Assembly: GCA_000469685.2 (NCBI GenBank)
Contig: LS997567.1
Location: 18,602,399-18,666,398 of the forward strand
Direction: 5' to 3'
Length of the DNA: 64,000 nt
Source: Haemonchus contortus
Lineage: Eukaryota; Nematoda; Chromadorea; Rhabditida; Trichostrongylidae
The notes under the pieces are model-generated. The model saw nothing but the letters and a program-made list of their open reading frames with translations, did not search any database and was not told where the DNA came from. Shown piece by piece: positions 44,029-56,105 of the stretch (positions are counted from its first letter, which is position 1; each line of letters opens with the position of its first letter). The position numbers were made by a program, and so were the translations under genes.

Positions 44029-45740
44029 CATACAATACATACAATACATACATACATACATACATACATACATACATACATACATACATACATACATACA
44101 TACATACATACATACATACATACAACATACATACATACATACATACATACAAAACATACATACATACATACATACATACATACATACATAACATACATAC
44201 ATACATACATACATACATACAACATACATACATACATACATACATACATACATACATACATACATACATACATACATACATACATACATACATACATACA
44301 TACATACATACATACATACATACATACATACATACATACATACATACATTCATGCATACATACATACATACATACATTCATGCATACATACATACATACA
44401 TACATACATACATACATACATACATACATACATACATACATACATACATACATACATACATACATACATAACATACATACATACATACATACATACATAC
44501 ATACATACATACATACATACATACATACATACATACATACATACATACATACATACATACATACATACATACATACATACATACATACATACATACATAC
44601 ATACATACATACATACATACATACATACATACATACATACATACATACATACATACATACATACATACATACATACATACATACATACATACATACATAC
44701 ATACATACATACATACATACATACATACATACATACATACATACATACATACATACATACATACATACATACATACATACATACATACATACATACATAC
44801 ATACATACATACATACATACATACATACATACATACATACATACATACATACATACATACATACATACATACATACATACATACATACATACATACATAC
44901 ATACATACATACATACATACATACATACATACATACATACATACATACATACATACATACATACATACATACATACATACATACATACATACATACATAC
45001 ATACATACATACATACATACATACATACATACATACATACATACATACATACATACATACATACATACATACATACATACATACATACATACATACATAC
45101 ATACATACATACATACATACATACATACATACATACATACATACATACATACATACATACATACATACATACATACATACATACATACATACATACATAC
45201 ATACATACATACATACATACATACATACATACATACATACATACATACATACATACATACATACATACATACATACATACATACATACATACATACATAC
45301 ATACATACATACATACATACATACATACATACATACATACATACATACATACATACATACATACATACATACATACATACATACATACATACATACATAC
45401 ATACATACATACATACATACATACATACATACATACATACATACATACATACATACATACATACATACATACATACATACATACATACATACATACATAC
45501 ATACATACATACATACATACATACATACATACATACATACATACATACATACATACATACATACATACATACATACATACATACATACATACATACATAC
45601 ATACATACATACATACATACATACATACATACATACATACATACATACATACATTCATGCATTCATGCATTCATACATTCATACATTCATACATTCATGC
45701 ATTCATACATTCATGCATTCATGCATTCATACATTCATAC
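43967..45740. repeat. (TACA)n tetranucleotide microsatellite, about 1.77 kb
   Basis: Nearly pure TACA/CATA repeats from 43967 to about 45652, with a few one- to four-base interruptions before 44475 and an uninterrupted stretch of well over 1 kb after it. It ends in TTCA/TGCA variants (45653-45737). Long MYVC-repeat or IHTY-repeat reading frames on both strands here are artefacts of the repeat. Confidence 0.98.
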
Positions 45741-45747
45741 TGACATA

Positions 45748-47014
45748 CAGGGTGCGCCATAAATATGGTAACAACTTTTCGGACGTCCGTAATTTCCTTG
45801 TTTGGAGGGTTTCTCCAAATCTGCACCTTCCCTACTGTTTATGATATACCTCAGACTACATATCTACTTTGGTGCCCTCAACTCGTCAGATTTCGAAAAA
45901 CGGTGGGGCCTCGCAGACATCCACCGGCCACTCCGCCTTTGCGCGCATTTGGAGAGTCCCTTCCCAGAATCGCCTCTCGTTTCGACATTTTCCCCAATGA
46001 CAGTCTCCTGAATCGCGATGCGTAGACAGGTTGGGGCGAACCTCAAGACGATCATCTTGCCTTACATACAGCCCCTTTTCCAAATAGAATTACTTGGGAA
46101 GGAGTACGCTGCAAAACCTGCCGAAATACGAGAAAAATGACTGCTAATTTGTTTGTACGTCCTAATCCGATGAGAACAGTCCCCCCTAGTAAATACAATT
46201 GTATACAGATAAGCTTCGGAAGCCCTATGAGATTCTTGACGAGAAGAAGTTGGAGAGAAGAAACAAATGCCGTGCTCAACCTGCGCGCGGCACGCGCTTC
46301 GACAAACCATTTTTTGACTGAAGGGTGTTAAGCGTGGAAGAAATGTTGAGACCCCAAAGTATACATATATTCCGCATTTCGAGAGCTGAAGCTGCTGAGA
46401 AGGGTGAAATCGCCTCTCATAGCCATTTTCCCTCTTTGATGAAAGCTTTTGCTAGAAACTTTACCATCAGAGAGATATCGCGAATTTTTGTCGAAGACAG
46501 TAAAAGATTCAATCCAAAACCCTTTTAGAAAGGTCTTTCTGAAAGGATGCAGCTGAGAATCGGAGATTTTTTCAGGGATACGATTTGAAAACTATGGTAC
46601 ACCTGCTCACGAATGGCAAAAGACTGAGACTGGTGCTGAGGCAATGTTTGCGACTTTATCCCAGCTTCCAGTCCTCCTACAAATTTCCCGGATCACAGTG
46701 TGATGGGCCGCTGGATATAGTCTACAATGGAGAGGAAACCTTGCGCTACAAAGTGACCAGTGTTGCTGCTCATAAGGAACCAATAAAAAAACCCGGACTG
46801 GAGTTTCCCAAGAAACTCTGCGTGCCGCCGTCGAAGAATAGCCGCAGCATGATTGAACCATAATTAGTACAGGAGACGGTTATATAAGATGATCGTATGT
46901 TCATTTTGTAGATGTCATGCATAGTAAATAACTCACACGTATTTACCACGTATCAATATGAACAGCGGTTTTTGTAGCCCAATCCTTTTGTTACCATATT
47001 TATGGCGCACCCTG
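45748..47014 (+). mobile_element. Tc1-like element copy C (CAGGGTGCGCCAT family), 1267 bp
   Basis: Best-preserved copy: CAGGGTGCGCCATAAATATG at the left, exact inverse ATATTTATGGCGCACCCTG at the right, TA at 45746-45747 and 47015-47016. Decayed + strand transposase: LTRRSWREETNAVLN with a basic linker near 46230-46290, later TIREISRIFVED near 46470, and the C-terminal VSQETLRAAVEE at 46803-46840. Confidence 0.88.
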
Positions 47015-47019
47015 TACAT

Positions 47020-47165
47020 ATTGACCAACCCTAGTGTTGCAATCTGGCAACTGACAGCTGTATCGTAAAGTTTGACATTTTTGAGGTTATACGTTTTCAG
47101 AACGTTTCGACATATGAGTGCCCTTGTGTTGTTTACACCAACTTAAAAAATTTACTCAGGCCGTT
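47020..47165 (+). mobile_element. DD41D-like mariner, 5' part
   Basis: GCAATCTGGCAACTGACAGC and the following 120 bp match (inverted) 13690-13826, the 5' region of the other mariner of this type. The rest of the element resumes after the inverted-repeat insert, at 49205. Confidence 0.6.
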
Positions 47166-47167
47166 GG

Positions 47168-47206
47168 CGCCCCCCCCCCCCTCCCCCCCCCCCCCCCCCC
47201 CCCCCC
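47168..47206. repeat. poly-C tract
   Basis: About 38 bp almost entirely C, with one T interruption, at the border of the inverted-repeat insert. Confidence 0.95.
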
Positions 47207-47399
47207 ACTTACAAGGAAGGTCTTTCAGGGCGTAGGACGCTTTTTGAAAAAGGTTTTTTGCATGGTGTAGGGGCATGAACACTGAGTATATAACTATGGT
47301 CCATTTCTGCTAAATGGCCTTCTGAATGCCAAAAAGAGGGTGAAAAAGATTTTGGCAGAAGTTGCCGTTTTAACCCACTAAACGTCGTTCGTTTCAGTC

Positions 47400-47591
47400 A
47401 TGGCGTCGACTGTCCGCACAGTAGGAGGGGCCAGTGGAGGCGACAATGAAAATAACGTGAAAAGTAGCCAAAAAAGGGACCCACATGTTGAAAAGTGCGG
47501 GGAAGTTTCATATAGGCTCTCCACGGTTGACCTGCTTGCAGCGACGGATGGTCTGGTGGATAGCGATGTGGACTTCGATTCGGATTCCTGA
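47400..47591 (+). CDS. small acidic reading frame in left arm, unknown
   Basis: 63 codons starting MASTVRTVGG after GTTTCAGTC, ending in an acidic tail (DSDVDFDSDS). The paired copy at 48729-48947 keeps the frame with mostly conservative changes, and the frame continues past the stop position there as a Gly/Asp extension. The acidic tail is reminiscent of the N-termini of piggyBac-type transposases, but no catalytic domain is present. Could be the first exon of a captured gene. Confidence 0.35.
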   Translation: MASTVRTVGGASGGDNENNVKSSQKRDPHVEKCGEVSYRLSTVDLLAATDGLVDSDVDFDSDS

Positions 47592-48059
47592 GGTTTTACC
47601 GTTTTTGCATTTTATGCTGCCACCTACAGATTGGCTCCATATTGCACCAGGGCCAAAGCAAGTGCCTGACTGGTCATGGTCGTGACCAGGACCAGCCAGG
47701 CACATAACCTCTACAAGCCGTTAGAATTTGTTGTGCGGGTGCGGAGCACTATCAGTGGAGGACACCCCCAGGAGTCCCCTCCCCCCCCCCCACTTCCTCA
47801 CATAGTTTTTTCATCATTTTCTCCCACATTAAGAGTACATTCACTTGGAAAAATGTTGGTAAAATGGTACGATATCATTTTGGTAGTCGAAAAATTGGAT
47901 ATCACATCATCTGGTCCTTGGACATTGTATGGACATTGCACAGTCCCTACAATTCTTTGAATGATACGGACAGTAATGGTTTGATTGTTGTTTTATTTCG
48001 ACCGAATTTCTTCAAAACTGATAAAAGGCTCATCTAATTTCGATGATTTCACCGTCTTT

Positions 48060-48230
48060 TACCCTAGCTGACCGCGCGCCGTTGGAGGTTTTCTGTCCAC
48101 TGTTCTGGTTGGTCATCTCCGATTCCTTCTCTTCTCACGATCAGTCACTCATCTTCTGCAGTCACCTCGACTTCAGCAATGTCCTTCTTGATCGTGTCCT
48201 GCCAGCCCCTCATAGCAGGGCGCGGAGTTA
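48060..48230 (-). pseudogene. LINE C-terminal tail fragment
   Basis: The minus strand reads R-G-W-Q-D-T-I-K-K-D-I-A-E-V, followed by a Trp-containing segment near 48095, the R-W-x-D-x-I-K-K-D pattern common at the C-terminus of RTE/CR1-type LINE proteins. Confidence 0.5.
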
Positions 48231-48313
48231 GAGGATCGTAGGTTGAAAACGGGTATCGCCCAAACCCTTCATCTGGTCATTAATATAGTCATCCGGCGCT
48301 AGAATGATTTCCT

Positions 48314-48493
48314 TCAGAGCTGACAGCTTTTTATATCAAGCCTAATGTCCATGGATGCTTCAGCAAGAAGACAAGTTGAAAAAGAGTCTGATTCGTTATC
48401 CCACAGGATTCCGGCGTGGAAGCCCAGAAGAAGGTCGGAATCGTGAATAGTGTTGTATTGACATTGACGAACGAGGTCGAGGACAGCTTCCAT
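48314..48493 (-). CDS. unidentified 59-codon reading frame
   Basis: Minus strand, ATG at 48491-48493, stop at 48314-48316. The composition is protein-like (MEAVLDLVRQCQYNTIHDSD; LLAEASMDIRLDIKSCQL) and does not match the transposase or LINE motifs seen elsewhere here. It lies in the loop of the inverted-repeat insert, upstream of the LINE-tail fragment on the same strand, so it may be part of that LINE. Confidence 0.25.
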   Translation of the reverse strand: MEAVLDLVRQCQYNTIHDSDLLLGFHAGILWDNESDSFSTCLLAEASMDIRLDIKSCQL

Positions 48494-48728
48494 CGGATAG
48501 GATTCATATTATAGGGTTTGGGCCCCCATTACAACACCTATATAGTGTTAAATTAAAAGACACCTCTATACTCCTCGGGGTGTGAAGCCTGGAAGCTCCT
48601 CCACTGATAGCGCTCCACACAACAAATTCTAACGGCTTGTAGAGATTATGCCAGGCACTTGCTTTGGCCCTGGTGCAATATGGAGCCAATCTGTAGGTGG
48701 CAGCATAAAATGCAAAAACGGGAAAGCC

Positions 48729-48947
48729 TCAGGAATCCGAACCACCAACCCATCCTAGTCGTCCGTCCTCGAAGTCCACATCGCTATCCACCAGACCATC
48801 CGTCGCTGCAAGCAGGTCAACCGTAGAGAGCCTATATGAAACTTCCCCGCACTTTTCAACATGTGGGTCCCTTTTTTGGCTACCTTTCACGTTATTTTCA
48901 TTGTCGCCTCCCCTGGCCCCATCTACTGTGCGGAGAGTCGACGCCAC
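48729..48947 (-). CDS. small acidic reading frame in right arm, unknown
   Basis: Inverted copy of the 47400-47591 frame: starts MASTLRTVDG, ends with an acidic/Gly tail (DFEDGRLGWVGGSDS). Differences from the partner are few in the first 55 codons. Confidence 0.35.
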   Translation of the reverse strand: MASTLRTVDGARGGDNENNVKGSQKRDPHVEKCGEVSYRLSTVDLLAATDGLVDSDVDFEDGRLGWVGGSDS

Positions 48948-49204
48948 GGCTGAAACGAACGACGTTTAGTGGGTTGAAACGGCAATTTCTGGCAAAATCA
49001 TTTTCTTTTTTTGGCATTCAGAAGGCCATTTAGCGGAAATGAACCATAGTTATATACTCAATGCTCATGCCCCTACACCATGCAAAAAACCATTTTCAAA
49101 AAGCGTGCCACGCTCTGAAAGACCTTCCTTGTTAGGCCAAACCTCGTTCCCTCTTAACCTCCACCTCCCCTTTTTGCCAGTCCATCGATCCCTCAAAAAA
49201 AAAA

Positions 49205-49960
49205 AGGGCTTCTGTCGATTGGTCGAAAGAAATGTTCAAAAAATACGATCGCGGTGCCTCGAAACACGTCTATAACATCGAGACAGGTGATGGATCATGG
49301 GTTTATGCGTATGAGCCCGAAAGGAAACAGCAGTCGACCGTATGGGTATTTCAAAGCGAGCCGAATCCAACAAGAGCTGTCCGCGCACCAAGCACTTCCA
49401 AGCAATTGGTCTCCTGTTTTTTTTTTGGAAAAACTGGACATGTCGCAACCGTACCGCTAGAACAAGCAGAACAGCCAATACTGAGCGGTATACAACTATT
49501 TGTTCGCCAGTTGCCTTGTAAAAAATCAGGAAAACCAGCTGCTGAAGACGGATCGCTCTTCACCACGACAATGCGAGCTCCCACACTTCGGCTCAAACAA
49601 CTGCATTTTTACCAGTTAAAACAACGATTTGATGAGTCATCAGCCATATGGTCCCGGGGTGACTTCTTCTCACCCCGTGCTTAAAAAATAAAATGGGAGG
49701 TCAACGTTTTTCGACATCTGAAGCAGCCGTTGATGCGTTCAGAATGCATGCTTTAGAGTTACCTCGATCAGAGTGGCAAAAGTGTTTCAAAAATTGGTTC
49801 GAGCGCATGCAAAAGTGTATAGATCTTAATGGGGAATATTTTGAAGATAGTAAAGCGGTTTTCAATGATTAACATTTATTTTTGCTTTCTAATCCCGAAA
49901 TATAAAAGGCAGCCTACGTACATATTTGCTCAAAAATGGGAGAAAGGTGCAACATCATTC
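49205..49960 (+). pseudogene. DD41D-like mariner transposase, catalytic and C-terminal part
   Basis: VDWSKEMFKKYDRGASKHVY leads to the first catalytic region ETGDGSWVYAYEPE (49278-49320; consensus G-D-E-S-W, the Asp is kept), then STVWVFQSEPNPT and FFFGKTGHVATVPLEQ. A frameshift precedes LHHDNARSHTSAQTTAF (second Asp, 49560-49610), then the C-terminus SEAAVDAFRMHALELPRSEW and NGEYFED. The N-terminal third is missing at the insert boundary. The terminal sequence (AGGCAGCCTACGTAC) at 49906-49920 matches, inverted, 12023-12045. Inactive. Confidence 0.78.
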
Positions 49961-51150
49961 TGCGGAAAAAAACGCTTTTTATCATGGTACCAACTAAATG
50001 TTCTGCACAAAGGTGGTGCTATCGTACCTGTTGAAGGATAATAGTTGACGTAATGTGAGCACTACCTGGGAAGAAGCGGAGGAAAGTAAAGAGCTTCTAT
50101 CCATACCTTCAAATGGTATTTACTGCAACCTCTGGCCACTTGACGATAACAACAACGACAGCTCCAAATCGCGAGAGGGTACCTCTGACCATATAAGGGA
50201 TGCAGAAGCTTGAAAGTGGGAGGCAGCCTAGTACCTTGTGGTTTCGCCAATGGGTTTCGATTTTATGGTGCAGGTGGATAGTCTGTATTATTTTGCCGGT
50301 GGAGTGCCAAAAGAGCCGCACTCCTTCATGCATGAGGCAAGTTTTGCCTCATCACGACCGACATCACTTACGCAAGTTTAGAAAAATGACAGATTGTGAA
50401 CTTTCAAATTACCCTGTTTTTGACAAATTATGATGCGTTATGTGATTGTGACACTAGTTTCAAAATTAACAGATCAGTCTGTTGGGGCTGGAGATTAGCG
50501 GAGTTGTTGGAAGAAGTTAACATGGAACGAATATGGGGATCTCGTTGTACGACAGCGATTTCCACTTAGGGGCCCTGAAAATCAGCAATGAAGGTTTCAT
50601 AGTGGACAAATTCAAAGCATGCTATAGATGGATTAGGGTTTTGAGCCCAGCCGTGGTAAAGTGTTCCACCACATCCCCATGTTCCCCACGTTTACTACTA
50701 TGAAGGATTCTTCGACGTAAACAATCTGAATTTTCCTTAGAACACATTTCTAGTGTTCCTAGTATGTGAGGTGATGGTCGCAGATAGTCAATATGAAGCG
50801 TAAGGTTTTACAAGCGACAGGACACGTTTCGTAAGAAAAAGCACAAAATGAGCACAAGCGTCAAGGATTTGAACCATCATGCCATGCCTATGAGTCAACC
50901 ACCCTACCACCTGATAACTCTCGCACAGCGTAAATCGCCGCTCGGTTTGCTTACATATTACATATACATACATATACATACAAAATGGTATTTCTAAGTA
51001 TCTGGAATCCCAGGGTGAGTTCATTAACTGACCTCACCTCGCTCAATTGTCAGCCCTAGCCATCTCATTCGTTGTTCATAACTCGGAATGTTACTTGGGG
51101 TAGTTCCTAGACGGTTTCTGAAATAAACTAACCTGGAAAACTAAAACTAA
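49961..51150. other. no feature recognised
   Basis: Open frames at 50109-50333 (-) and 50200-50433 (+) overlap on opposite strands and show no motif. Confidence 0.35.
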
Positions 51151-51152
51151 AA

Positions 51153-51840
51153 TTACATTGCACCCTCTCCAGTCTGGTAACCTTTCTTAAGAAAGGCATT
51201 CCAAAGCTGAGAGAAGTAGTTTAGATGTGGCAATACATAGGTGTTATGAAGGCGCAGAAGTTGTTGTGGTTCTTCAATCAAGGTACCACGGAGAATCATG
51301 AAAAGCTCTGCAAAAGTTTTCCTTCTCATCCTTTCCATCTGTGCTCTGGATCTCAGATCGGGCAGTGTTAATATCCCCAAATCTTTCACATCTGTGCAAC
51401 TAGTTAATATAGTGCCATTTATTTCATACTCGGCTTGGAATATATCTAGGAGATGGATGGCTGTGCACTCATATTCGTTGCAAGTGCGGAAGCCCATGCC
51501 ACCATCCTCGCAAGGGATAACTGAAGTGCGTTTTGTAGTTGCATTTTAGTGGTTGCATAGTTGCGGCGCATGGCTTGATGTCATCCGCATACAGCGGAAC
51601 TTTGACCTCGGGTGATAATTTGACGCAATCAGATAGTTCCATGGTATAATTCAAAGACAATAAATACGACAGCGCGCCCCCTTGAGGGACACCACTCTAC
51701 AATGATGCCTATCAGAGAAGGTGCTTCCTGCTCCACCATCATACGTATCCTACAAATACGACTTCAGACACTCGATGAGCTGTCATGAAGTTTGGTCAGT
51801 AGTTTTTGATGGCAGACTTTATCGAATGCCCTACAATAAG
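51153..51840 (-). pseudogene. LINE (CR1/Jockey-like) reverse-transcriptase fragment
   Basis: Minus strand: KVPLYADDIKPCAATMQ (YADD active-site box, about 51610-51560) in one frame; YEINGTILTSCTDVKDLGIL (about 51430-51370) in another; then an R-M-R-R-K-T-F-A-E-L segment and a Y-V-L-P-H-L-N-Y-F-S-Q-L-W-N block, the usual order downstream of the RT palm in CR1/Jockey-type LINEs. Broken by frameshifts; no ends found. Confidence 0.72.
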
Positions 51841-52029
51841 AGGAATGAATAGGGCCAATCGTAGGCAGTCACGGGAAAGTCGTTGGAAGAGGACAAGACT
51901 TCCGGTATCTTATAATCGAACTGGTAGCTGATGATAGCATAGATAGGGCTGCCAAGGCTCGAGTTCTGCTGTAATGAGGATGCTCAGAATGGATGAAGTG
52001 TATGGACTCCAGTGGCATACATTGTGATC
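51841..52029. other. no feature recognised
   Basis: Short interval between two oppositely oriented LINE fragments. Confidence 0.3.
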
Positions 52030-52460
52030 GGCGGTGATCCAGTTTTCCCAAGGAAATGTTTTGAGAGCTGTGGTGAGGTCCACGATGCTCTATGGCAACG
52101 GGTGGTGGCCCGCAGGCAGGGATCATGAAAGGCAACTTCACTCTGCAGAGGTCACAATTTTGACACCGGCCACCGGTTGGACACGGTTGAATCGGGTTAG
52201 AGACGAGGACATCAGGACAGTCGGGCGAACGGCTGCCATCCAGCTGAAGATGGAGGAACAGCCGTTATAAAGGTATGGGCTCGTGTTGCGAAGGACACAA
52301 GATTTGTGATTAGAGAAGTCATGGAAGTTGAAGTGAAACGACTGAGAGGATTATGAAGAAAAGATGGAGGACACGATCAAAAAAGACCTCTCCGAAGGTA
52401 AGGTAAGGCAGAACCTGCGGTGAATCAGAGCAAGTTGCGAGGCCTAACAGGAGCAGGAGA
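52030..52460 (+). pseudogene. RTE-type LINE C-terminal fragment
   Basis: VRSTMLYGNGWWPAGRDHER, LHSAEVTILTPATGWTRLNR and VRDEDIRTVGRTAAI match the C-terminal region of RTE-clade polyproteins (L-Y-G-x-E-C-W...R-L-x-x-x-E-M...R-x-D-x-I-R-N). Stops appear after 52268, with a further K-R-L-R-G and GHDQKRPLRR-like tail to about 52400. Oriented opposite to the LINE at 51153-51840, so it is a separate insertion. Confidence 0.65.
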
Positions 52461-54322
52461 CCTCGAGAATACTCAGAAATAACATTGGGGAGAAGAAAAG
52501 AAAGCGAGGAACAGTTTTGGATCAATCCATCGATGGGTAACTCACCTGTTCATTTAATCGCTTAAATGATTCTGCTTTTGATTATAATAAAAGTTTGTTT
52601 ATGAGATGTCATGGGACGAGACGGTATCGTGCTAAGTTAAACTTGTTCCTTCATGAGAACTCTTCAAAAAAAACGACGCGCTTCGTGTCCTTCGAAGAGA
52701 AGACTACTGAACTACTTTAGCTCGTGACAGGAATGACATGGCTCTCTATAAAACGTCAGTATAAGAACAGTGGGGAGAAGAAAAGGAAGCGAGGAACCAT
52801 TGAATAAAAAAATCTAGCAAATTTTGCATACGGATAAAGTCGGTGAAAATGAAGTTTGCTATGCTAGATTCCCTGTAGGCTGCTTGCGTCGGAAGTGCAA
52901 AAATCGAGAGTGACGGTGGAACAGTCGAGCTCAGCGCTTTCACGAATAACAAATTCTTACTCTGTCTTGACGTCCTCAACGCGACATTCTGCTCTAAATT
53001 CCGTAGCACAGTCGTTTTCGTTTGACTGCTCCATCTTGACAAAGGTACTGGTAAGCCGCTCTACCCGTCTTCGGCGAATAGACTCAGCAACAGTTGGTAT
53101 TTCCGGTTTAGTTCCTGAAAGCGACTTTTACACTGATGCTCAGACTTCGAATTCTCTTCTTTTCCTTTTACTCCTTTATGAAAAATATAATGCGATAGAT
53201 GACACAGCCAGTATTGTGTCTTTCACTCCGCCTCTTATCCACTAATACAAGAAGCCGATATCCTGCAATCTTTCTTTCTCCACATTATTATGGGTTCGCA
53301 TCTCATCGCAAGTCTTATCGGATCAAAGTACACCTACCTCGGTTGCACATTTCTTTTTACTTTACCGCATCGCATATGTATCTGCCCCGGTCAACACCGA
53401 CATCGCCCTGGCCTAACTTTATATTGATTGTCATATTTTGAATTGTGTTCCATATTATTTTTGTTTGCATTATTCATTTTTTTCGTACAGTATTCACATA
53501 CACACACCATGTGATGCCTAGGCCTATGTTCGTGATCATATTAGGTTTGATATGATTACATAGGCAATAGGTTATCAAATCTGGAAGTCGATCGAGAAAG
53601 CAACCAATGAATACTTGATAGCACCAAATAAGCTTCACTGTACACACAAATAGAGTGCCGCAGGATGCACTCAATTTTCGCATTTTTCACCACAATTTTT
53701 TCCTCAAATACGAGTGATATTACAACACCCAGGACTCGATGAGACTCAACGTGTGATAGCCTCTTATAACTGCTACAATGAATTATATGGGTAGTTCCAC
53801 ATTCGTGGAGATTCTACACAAACGAGAAAGACCAGTTCTTATCAGTGGACTTCGAAATGACAAAGGGATGAACAGTCTAGACTGTCCATGTACATGAATG
53901 CGTCTTTACGTGTTGATCAATGAGCAACCACAGCGAAAGTGCAGTTGAGCACAGACCTCTCCGCGCCTCTTTGCTTTTCCACGTGAAGTTACCCTGTTTA
54001 CCAATTGCGCTAATTGCCAAGTTATTTTGGATACTAGTTGACAACCCTTCTCTAGAAAGCATTTAAACTACAATTTTTGTAAACTTTATCACACGGAGAC
54101 AGGGATCTCTTCACTTCTAGAAATCTGCAATTCGCTAGGTGTTTGGTAACAAATAGGGTTTTTATGACTTCAGATCTTTTCGAGATGAGAAAGGTGGGGC
54201 GACAGCAGTCGAAGCAGACTATCATTCAGGGTCAACCCAAAGATAAGCCTGTGTAGGAATAGTGTGACAATCGTTCACGATCACGAATGTATATATGTAT
54301 TATTGAAGTCTTATTATTATCG
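52461..54322. other. no feature recognised
   Basis: About 1.9 kb without recognisable coding or repeats; a plausible place for unidentified host sequence. Confidence 0.35.
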
Positions 54323-55555
54323 CCAGTTGGGCTATGCAGCTTACGCGTGCATGTACAGGGTGTCCCAAAATTATTGGCGCCAAAATTCAAAAACTTCTAA
54401 GGTAGAAATAATTTATCGAATTCACATTACTTGTTATTAATCAGTTGCATGAGAAGGTTCCCTTGCGATATGCATGGTTCTGATCAGGAACTCCCAATAT
54501 CTTTCAGATGGAGGAGGTTCATTCAATGCCAATTGCAATCAATGACACGCGAGAGGTGGAAGGGCATTATGAAATTCTTTGGGATTTTTCTAATAACTGT
54601 ATAGGAGGCTATTAAACGATATAGAAAAGAAGATTGAATCGGTCGGGATTCTGGGTGACCCATCAAAGGGAAGTTAACGGGCACGGCTTACAGGAGTTAT
54701 GGCAATTGGAGAATGTCGTGCAGAAGCTTCACTGCCATTCCTATCGTATGCAGAAGTTTTCAATTCCGATATCAACAGACACTGCAGGGCCAAAAAATGC
54801 GGAAAGTCGCAGACCCACTTGAGTGATGACGTTTGTTGACAGACAGGATTGTCGATTCTGAACTCCCCACTTCCCCTTTGCCCCCTCTCCCGATTTCAGT
54901 CCTGCTACCCGCCATTAGTCCTCCCTACCGCCGGCACCTCCATCGAAATTGAAAGCCTCATTTCCCCAGGTCCAAAGTGACAAATTTCGAGCAAGTCCCG
55001 CCCCTAGTGGGCAGAGTCTACACTTGACACCTGTCATTAGTTTTCTTATCTTGCCCCTTCCACCACTACCAAATTTTAGTGCCCCAGGCTTACTCTAATA
55101 ATTTTCGCGCAAGCCCGCACACTGTGGGCGGAATCTACACATGCTACCTAATATTAGTGTTCCCGAATTGCCGTCTGGCCCTCTACCGAATATGAGCGCT
55201 TAAAATTGATACAAATTAACAATTTTTGCGCAAGCGTAGCTCCCAGTGGGGGGGGGGGGTCTACACCGGTCACGTGCCATTGGCGTCGCCACTTTGGCGC
55301 CTGTATCCCTTCTAAATTGAACACTTTAGCCCCACGAGAACAGGAGCTATAAGTTTTCCGCCAACCACAGTTCGCCCCGCCCCTGCACCTCAGCTTTGGT
55401 AAGGTGTTCTGAGGTAGTTCGGCCCATTCCCCACTTGATCCAACCTTGCTTAGGCTGTTCCAGTTCGATTTCCAAAAGGCGCCATAGAAAATGGCTACAA
55501 ACGAACGAACAGACAAACGAAGAGACCGATAAACAGATTTTGCGGTTTATGTTTA
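54323..55555 (-). mobile_element. Helitron-like element, interrupted by a Tc1-like copy
   Basis: Inverse 3' terminus CCAGTTGGGCTATGC at 54323 with a hairpin-like GCAGCTTACGCGTGC. The body has diverged GC-rich repeat units (TAGTGGGCAGAGTC, CTGTGGGCGGAATC) and ends in an AACAGACAAACGAAG-type stretch and AAACCGC-type end near 55540. A Tc1-like fragment begins at 54356. Confidence 0.5.
54356..54850 (+). mobile_element. Tc1-like fragment (CAGGGTGTCCCAAAATTA family), left half
   Basis: Starts CAGGGTGTCCCAAAATTATT after TA. Its next 450 bp match the inverse of 57469 down to about 56960, including CTCCCAATATCTTTCAGATG. The right end is missing. Confidence 0.75.
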
Positions 55556-55563
55556 TATATATA

Positions 55564-56072
55564 CAGTAGCGCTCAAAAGTATTCGGCCAACTTTATCTTG
55601 CCGTAACTTTTTTCTCAGTGGAGCAAATCACATGAAATTTTGATATGTTTAGCTGAAGCATATTTTACACTGTCCAACACTACTTGACTGCAAAACAGCC
55701 ATATCCACATACTAATGGGGAGGCGTTTGTAGACTGTGCTGGAAGCAAGTTTGCGACGTATGCAGTTATTCCGACCTTATTTACGTTTTTCTTCTCTTCT
55801 GAGTTGGACACTAGTGCTCGTACACTTGAGACACGGCAAAAAGGAAAGGACTCCTAGAAGAACTACATTCGTATTTCCAGTTCATTTTTTGTTCAAGCCC
55901 TTTTGGATATCTGGAACATGATCAGATTGCAGGTTAATAGTGGTAGATATTCACACTACACCAATGTTACACATTGAAATTTCGCTTGATTAGATCCAGT
56001 AGGAAAGAAGTTACGATTGAAAATTATCACTGAAGAAGCATTTCGCTGAACACTTTTGAGCGCTAAGAGCTG
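55564..56072. mobile_element. MITE of the CAGTAGCGCTCAAAAGT family, 509 bp
   Basis: The left TIR CAGTAGCGCTCAAAAGTATT is preceded by TA (55562-55563); the right TIR is the inverse (ACTTTTGAGCGCTAAGAGCTG) followed by TA. Internal sequence (AATTTCGCTTGATTAGATCC) is shared with 62480-62500. No coding. Confidence 0.8.
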
Positions 56073-56105
56073 TACATAAATAAATAAATAAATATATATA
56101 TACAT

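Larger units (their letters stand above)
47166..49190. mobile_element. composite inverted-repeat insert, arms about 550 bp
   Basis: 47211-47766 is the reverse complement (about 90% by eye) of 48594-49128. Outside the left arm lies a C-rich homopolymer tract (47171-47206). Each arm carries the same short reading frame (47400-47591 plus, 48729-48947 minus). The 830-bp centre holds a LINE-like tail and an unidentified frame. No TIR/TSD is resolved; it interrupts a mariner. Confidence 0.65.

Noticed and set aside
43946..45762. Reading frames up to 554 codons on both strands (MYVC and IHTY repeats)
   Set aside because: They are translations of the TACA microsatellite in every frame; no protein is implied.
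52746..53245. Overlapping opposite-strand frames near 53 kb
   Set aside because: Mirror-image open frames without motif, splice signals or homology; probably chance.
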